Made by a program: the position numbers and the translations under genes. Under the pieces are notes generated by a model. That model saw nothing but the letters and a program-made list of their open reading frames with translations, ran no database searches and had not been told where the DNA came from. From assembly GCA_030407085.1 (NCBI GenBank), contig CM059586.1, positions 92,129,501 through 92,193,500 on the forward strand: a DNA stretch of 64,000 nt, read 5' to 3'. The DNA comes from Trichopria drosophilae. Taxonomy: Eukaryota; Arthropoda; Insecta; Hymenoptera; Diapriidae. This document shows positions 58,970 to 64,000 of this stretch, one piece after another (position 1 is the stretch's first letter; each line of letters begins with the position of its first letter).

Positions 58970-59430
58970 ATGGAGAGCAAAGGCTGCAACAACTTTATCA
59001 GCTACGTTGGTATAGAGGAACATGAAATGCAGGTACGAATAGATTAAATTTATTGCTTATCTGTCGTAAGAAAGTCTTACGTACTATTCAAGTACTTTCT
59101 CATAACCTTACGATTAGTAAAAGTCACGAAGGAATTTTATTTACATCTCATCATGGAAAAAAGTAAAATCGGAGCATAGTAACTTGTAAAAACAGCGACT
59201 CTGGTCGTTGAATAATAATAAATAAATATTTGCAGAATCTTGGTTCTGGTCGAAATGATTCATTTAGCGAAAGCGATATTAGACTGTTGCCAGGAGAAGT
59301 TCCTATTGCTGGAGCGCATAATGTGTTGATGTTTGAACCTGTCAGTGAATCAAAACGAGGCACGTCAGGGTTATTGGTTGTAACAAATTTCAAACTTACT
59401 TTTATTACTACAGAAGATTTAAACGGAGAG
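58970..59430 (+). CDS. N-terminus of a myotubularin-related (MTMR10/12-like) protein
   Basis: Two coding exons, 58970-59032 and 59236-59430, with CAG|GTACGA..TTGCAG|AA and GAG|GTAAGT; phase 0 throughout, 86 codons. Start context CGCCATGG is good. The peptide begins MESKGCNNFISYVGIEEHEM; exon 2 carries IRLLPGEVPIAGAHNVLMF and GLLVVTNFKLTFIT, the first strands of a GRAM (PH-like) domain as in MTMR10/12 pseudophosphatases. These act with active myotubularins on phosphoinositides. The remaining exons are not visible before the window end, so the gene is incomplete here. Other GRAM proteins remain possible. Confidence 0.6.
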
Positions 59431-60682
59431 GTAAGTTAATATACACACTGTGAAAAGTAAAATTACATTTCCAAGTTTTTAGTTTTGTTGAAATTTCCTA
59501 TTATTTTCGGAGTAAAGTAAAAATCATTCGAGAATAGAAGGAAATTTACCATAAATGGATCATTCTCCAGAAAAGTGTAATTTTATGTCCCCCGTTTATA
59601 TTTTATCCAAATAATGGAATTTATTCTCCATTTTTTTTTCTTGCGCCTTATACTTTTATGTAAACATTGCACAAGAGATTATTTGTTCAAATCGTATTAT
59701 AAAATTTTGACATACTGCTAAAGGTCCGAAATGTAAGCCTCCTGGCTGTCCTCAGGTATAAATAATATGTTTTCGATCACTGTCATTCTCTTTCATGTGA
59801 ATGATTAAATTTGTTTAAAAGTGGTTATGTGTTTTACTTATAACAAACAGTGCTGTGAAAATTTCACTATAATGTTCCTGAAAATTGTTATGACTTTGTA
59901 AAATGTGTTCCCATGTTTTAAAAAATAAACGTAAGTACAGAAGTAGAACCTCTCTTATTCTAATTAGTAAAGTTTTTCAAGATGGCGCTGACCTCTCTTA
60001 TTCTAATTTTCCCCTTACCCCCACTTACTTTGCTTGCCAGCTTGTGGTTCGTGTGCAATATTTTATGTTGACTTTTTGTGTGATAGTGGGAGAAGACTTG
60101 TGGAGGAACGATTAGAATAAGAGAGGCTGGACAATTAGAATAAGAAAGGCAATTAGAATAAGAGAGGTTCGAATAAGAAAGGTCCTACTGTACAAGCCGT
60201 TTCCAGTACAAAAAAAAATAAATGTAGATACAGACAATCGTTCTACAATTTCGATTACTTTTAGACTATGGATTGTGTGTATAATATTACGGATTTCAAA
60301 ACTAATTTAAACTCAAATTTAGTAATATTGTTAGAACTAAGGCCAGTACGTTTATTCCTTGTAAGCCTAATGTCATACTTGCTACGCTAATTCAGCATAA
60401 GAAAGCGAGTAATATCTTAAAATATAAAGAAAAGATTAAACTCTTATGCCTTAAGTGCATTTGACCGAAATTTATTTTGTTCTTATGTTAACATGGTTCA
60501 TACGTTGACATGTAAGCTCCCCTGTCATGTAATCCTGGACAATTGTAGTGATTTATGGAAATTCCGTTCTTATTAGTGATAGAACTGATTTTTATTGAAC
60601 TTTTTACATCGTTAAAATTTATAATTTAAAATTATAATTTTCCATAATAATTTTAATTGTTTTCAGTTTTATAAAATGATTA
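59431..60682. other. Intron of the MTMR-like gene
   Basis: AT-rich with one pogo-like MITE (59938-60190). No further exon could be recognised. Confidence 0.4.
59938..60190. mobile_element. Pogo-like MITE
   Basis: TACAG at the left, AACCTCTCTTATTCTAATTA, TTTTTCAAGATGGCGCTGAC inside, right end GAAAGGTCCTACTG-TA. Sister of 20193-20427; near the right end the AGAATAAGA block is repeated four times. Confidence 0.85.
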
Positions 60683-61140
60683 TTTATTTATTTATTTATT
60701 TATTATATTATAAACGGGCAGTAACTGCCCTTACAAAAAAATACACAAAAATTTGTCGCAAACGAAAGTAAACTAAATATGCATATAACTAAATAAAATT
60801 TAAAACTAATAATATTTACACAAATGACATTTCACTGACGGGATAAAATTGTTAGCTTCTACAAGTTCTACTATCGGTGTGGGAAGAAGGTTCCACGATT
60901 CTATGAATCTGTTTATACCAGAGTGATAAAAATAAATTGATCTACACTTTCTTTCCTCCAATATTCGGTACGTTCTGTGAGAATAAAATTGAGGACGATA
61001 ACGAAAAAACTCCTTCAATTCCGGTGAATGTATTCTATTATTAAATACATTTCTGCAGAAAATAATATCCTGTTAAACGTCGCTCATCAACCACTAATTT
61101 ACTTCTTTACTGTAATTATATATCAAGGGCCCTTTAGGAT
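60683..61140 (-). pseudogene. Non-LTR retrotransposon 3' end
   Basis: Minus frame 61018-60806 contains RTYRILEERK and INRFIESWNLLPTPIVELVE, the C-terminal motif of jockey/CR1-like ORF2. The (AAATA)n tail is at 60683-60704. Heavily 5'-truncated. Confidence 0.75.
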
Positions 61141-62287
61141 TTTTCTCAGGTCGATGCAATCTACCTAGACTTGGGTGTTAGTAGTAATTTAGTTGATTGG
61201 ATTGCATCGTATCTTTTTAATCGAACACAGACGGTTTGCATAAAGGGCCACTTGTCTGAGTCATACGTTGTAACCTCTGGTGTTCCTCAGGGATTCCACT
61301 TCGGTCCAATATTATTTGTTTTATTTATCAACGATATAATTGAAAATATTAAGTTTGGCAAGATCCTATTATTTGCGGATGATGTAAAATTATATTCGCA
61401 CATTTCGTCCCCTCTGGACGCTTCCAAAAAAGAATAGATTAAGTTTAAATATCAAGAAGTGCAAATCTATAACCTTTCGACGTAAAGTAAGTACTAATGT
61501 ACCATTTTTTAATTACAATGTAGAAAATAAGCCTCTGGAATCCGTTAATAGTATCAAGGATCTTGGGGTGATTATGGACTGCTCTCTCAAATTTACTGAG
61601 CACATTCATTTGACTGTTTCCAAAGCATACTCATCATTAAGTTTTTTATTGAGAGCTACCCAGAGCTTTACAAATTTGGAAACAGTGATATCTTTGTATA
61701 AGTCCATAGTTCACCCTCATCTTATGTACTGCTCTCCGGTGTGGACCCCACATTATAAACTGTACATTAAGGAAGTTGAGTCAGTTCAGCACAAATTTTT
61801 AAGATTTATAGCCTTCAAATCTGGATCCCCAATGTCTTATATCGATCATGATTATTCGGGTATTTCAGCACTCTTCCACATCCCGACCATAAAGTCCATG
61901 CATACCGTCTGTGACTTAACCTTATGTTATAAGATTCTGCACAGTGAATTAGATTGTTTAGATTTACGTTCGCTATTTCAACCACGTGAGGTGGAATATG
62001 CATTACGAAACCAAAGTAATATTATTGAAGAGAATAATAAGTTGAACTATGGCTTTCATTCTGCCATTGGGAATGGAATTGCCTACCTTGTGATGTATCT
62101 AGTGTGACTAGAAGGAGTGCATTTGTTGCGGCAGTTAAAAATCGTTACACGCTGTTTTAGTTTCATATTATTTTAGGTATACTTTATTTTCATTTTTGTT
62201 ATAGCGCTATACATATATACAATGTTCTAATTTTCTGTATTTAAAGGCCTTCGGGCCGTTGATCCATAAATAAATAAATAAATAAAT
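61141..62287 (+). pseudogene. Non-LTR retrotransposon ORF2 remnant
   Basis: Begins QVDAIYLDLGVSSNLVDWIA: the segment with KAFD..DH between YLD and LGV is deleted. Then TSGVPQGFHFGPILFVLFIN and LLFADDVKLYSHISSPLDAS with intact FADD; a stop or frameshift near 61435; from 61568 LGVIMDCSLKFTEHIHLTVS and YKSIVHPHLMYCSPVWTPHY. Stop at 62105, 3' UTR and (AAATA)n tail at 62266-62287. Not functional. Confidence 0.88.
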
Positions 62288-62639
62288 TTACTGTATGTAC
62301 AGATTTGATTGTTGGGATTTTAAATTTTGATGAAATATTGCTGAAATCATGGTCAAAGAAACTCATAGGATTTCCAGATTTGAAGGAAAGGAAGCGCAGA
62401 AATTACGTTGAACCGCTTCCAATCGAACTGCAACTACTGCAGTAAAGGGTGACCAAACTGGGGAAGTGTACAGCAAAGGTGGCAGAACAAGGCATTTGAA
62501 TATATAGATGATGGCATTACAATCGTGGAAAAATTTTGTAGATCTTATTATAAAGCCTAGTTGTTTCTAGGCTTTATTTGTAACATAAAATATATGATTC
62601 GAAAAAGAGAGAGAACTATCAAAAAAGTAGCCAAGATCT
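62288..62639. other. Spacer between retrotransposon remnants
   Basis: Probably 3' part of the minus-strand retrotransposon that follows; no frame could be assigned. A hairpin with arms AAAGCCTAG and CTAGGCTTT lies near 62550-62575. Confidence 0.4.
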
Positions 62640-63229
62640 TTTATATTATTTATGTACTTCATTTATTGATGTTTTATCAATAAAATACTGAAATGTCAGT
62701 GGGTTTTTCAATCTACTGAAATGCATCACGTTTGTTTTAGAAATATTTAACGAAAGACAATTTGCTGTACACCACTCTTCAATATTGGAAAGATCTCTTT
62801 GTAATTTTGACGCACACATCGGGGTTTCAATAACATTATATAATTTGATATCATCTGCATATAATAAAACGTTTCAGAAGGAAATTACATTAATGATATC
62901 ATTTATGAAAACTAAAAACAAAAGTGGACCTAAATGTGATCCTTGGGGAACACCCGATGGCACATCAAATGACACCGAAGTGACACCTTTTATGCAAACT
63001 ATCTGTGATCGACCACAAAGATATGACTCGATACAACTCAATAACGGACTCGCGATACCAACGTTACACAATTTTCTAATTAACCACTTCAGTGGTAGCT
63101 GTTTAAAAGTGCCAGAAGTGGTACAGCCCTGTACTTAAGATATCGAAAAACGGTGAAACACGGGTTCCATTTTTTCCTAAAATATATCATTTAACATTTA
63201 ATTAATCACTTAAAAAATCAAGTAATATT

Positions 63230-63600
63230 TCACATTTATGTCGGCCATCTTGGATCCACCATTTTGAATTTTCAAAATCTGATTTCAGATTTATAACCAG
63301 CGGCCCCGAAAACCCACGAGAACCCAGTTTCATAAAGTTTGGATAATTTTTCGCATTTCGGTCGGCCATCTTGGATCCGCCATTTTGAATTTTCAAAATC
63401 TAACTTCAGATTCGTAATCAGCGACCCCGAAAACCCCCGAGTAACAATTTTCAGCAGTTTTCCATATAAAGAAAAATGTGCGCCGCACATTTTAATAAAT
63501 TTAGCAAATTTACAGCCGCCATATTGGATCCGCCATTTTGAATTTTCCCATTTTGACGACAGATTCGGATTCAGCGACCCAAAATATCTTGGTATACGAA
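63230..63600. repeat. GGATCCGCCATTTTGAATTT repeat, three to four units
   Basis: Units of about 120-150 bp: CGGCCATCTTGGATCC, GCCATTTTGAATTTTCAAAA, CAGCGACCCCGAAAACCC. The same unit occurs near 14455-14600, 18985-19440, 27100-27840, 43330-43500, 44000-44240, 55245-55290 and 58385-58420. Confidence 0.85.
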
Positions 63601-63694
63601 GTTTCATGCAAATTCATTAATAATTGTAAAAGTTATTGCAAAATGTACACATATGATCCATTACCACGTTTGTCAATAATTTTTTTTGTACATA

Positions 63695-63919
63695 CAGTAG
63701 TCCTTCCCTTATTCTAATTTTCCCCTCTCCCCCACTACTTAGATTTGCTGTCTCACTTTTGTCTCCTTTTCTTTTGTTGCACATGCGCCGTTATTTGTAT
63801 TTAGAAAATCCACACGTCAACAGATATCAGTGGAGAAAATGCGTGAGGGGAAATATTAGAATAGGAGAAGAGAAAAAATTAGAATACGGGAAGACATTAG
63901 AATAAGGGAAGGACCACTG
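63695..63919. mobile_element. Pogo-like MITE, full length, 225 bp
   Basis: TA on both sides, CAGTAGTCCTTCCCTTATTC at the left, complement CAGTGGTCCTTCCCTTATTC at the right. Reference copy for 1-146 and 9080-9303. Nested in 63080-63949. Confidence 0.93.
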
Positions 63920-64000
63920 TATATGATCCATTACCATTGAAGTGGTTAATAACAAGTGGTTCACTGAATCGAAAGCCTTTGGAAAATCGAGATAGATACT

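Larger units (their letters stand above)
63080..63949. mobile_element. TTAA-flanked element in a reverse transcriptase frame
   Basis: TTAA at 63080-63083 and 63946-63949. Inner ends CCACTTCAGTGGTAGC and, in complement, CCACTTCAATGGTAATG. It carries three units of the GGATCCGCCATTTTGAATTT repeat (63240-63560) and a nested pogo-like MITE. 870 bp. Confidence 0.85.
62640..64000 (-). pseudogene. Non-LTR reverse transcriptase, interrupted by a TTAA element
   Basis: Reading leftward from the window edge: YLDFPKAFDSVNH (63999-63960), interruption by 63080-63949, then LCNVGIASPLLSCIESYLCG, VPSGVPQGSHLGPLLFLVFI, a frameshift near 62880 and LLYADDIKLYNVIETP with intact YADD. The tail NISKTNVMHFSRLKNP ends near 62680. 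Taking out the insert plus one TTAA makes the frame continuous. The gene starts beyond the window. Confidence 0.85.

Noticed and set aside
62785..63138. 117-codon plus frame
   Set aside because: Antisense shadow of the minus-strand reverse transcriptase with its SGVPQGSHLGPLLF core.

Overview
The window is nuclear DNA of an arthropod, most probably an insect. The genes are split by spliceosomal introns, several only 55-61 bp long. The DNA is very AT-rich, and the proteins are clearly animal: mitochondrial Lon, a DGCR6/Gonadal protein, a secreted EndoU nuclease and a myotubularin-type GRAM exon. The order or species cannot be fixed from the sequence. No CRISPR, operon, phage or bacterial island is present. 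rRNA and tRNA genes were not recognised.

Host genes, left to right: a four-exon secreted EndoU-type endoribonuclease (1254-3446, minus); a compact, apparently single-exon DGCR6/Gonadal gene (15443-15967, plus); a ten-exon mitochondrial Lon protease (23565-34605, minus, 1010 codons excluding stop); an unrecognised three-exon gene with a 12 kb last intron (38722-51906, plus); and the first two coding exons of a probable MTMR10/12-like pseudophosphatase (58970-59430, plus), which would continue past the window. Exon joins were set by GT/AG sites and by phase, and the summed lengths are multiples of three.

The rest is a dense landscape of nested mobile elements. (1) TTAA-flanked foldback elements with ends like CCCATTAA, plus a classical piggyBac-type MITE at 40.3-41.2 kb. 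(2) Pogo/Tigger-like elements with CAGTRG termini and TA target sites, including two about 0.9 kb copies at 56-58 kb that still carry the start of a CENP-B/pogo helix-turn-helix. (3) Two hAT-like elements with GGGTCAACC ends and 8-bp target duplications; each carries a 10-bp tandem array, and in the Lon intron the array has grown to about 1.4 kb. (4) Remains of non-LTR retrotransposons near 16, 18.6, 30, 33, 36.5 and 60.7-64 kb. (5) A Penelope-like GIY-YIG relic at 6.5 kb. (6) A solo LTR at 22.2-22.7 kb. (7) Many long inverted repeats and small MITEs.

Several nests can be undone exactly. Removing the insert plus one target copy restores a retrotransposon reading frame at 16.3/18.6 kb and at 63.1/63.9 kb, and restores a pogo-type terminus at 22.2/22.7 kb. 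I see no novel defence or biosynthetic system. The most unusual structures are the phase-perfect 10-bp satellite inside the Lon intron, the multi-level nests, and the long hairpins in introns of expressed genes.
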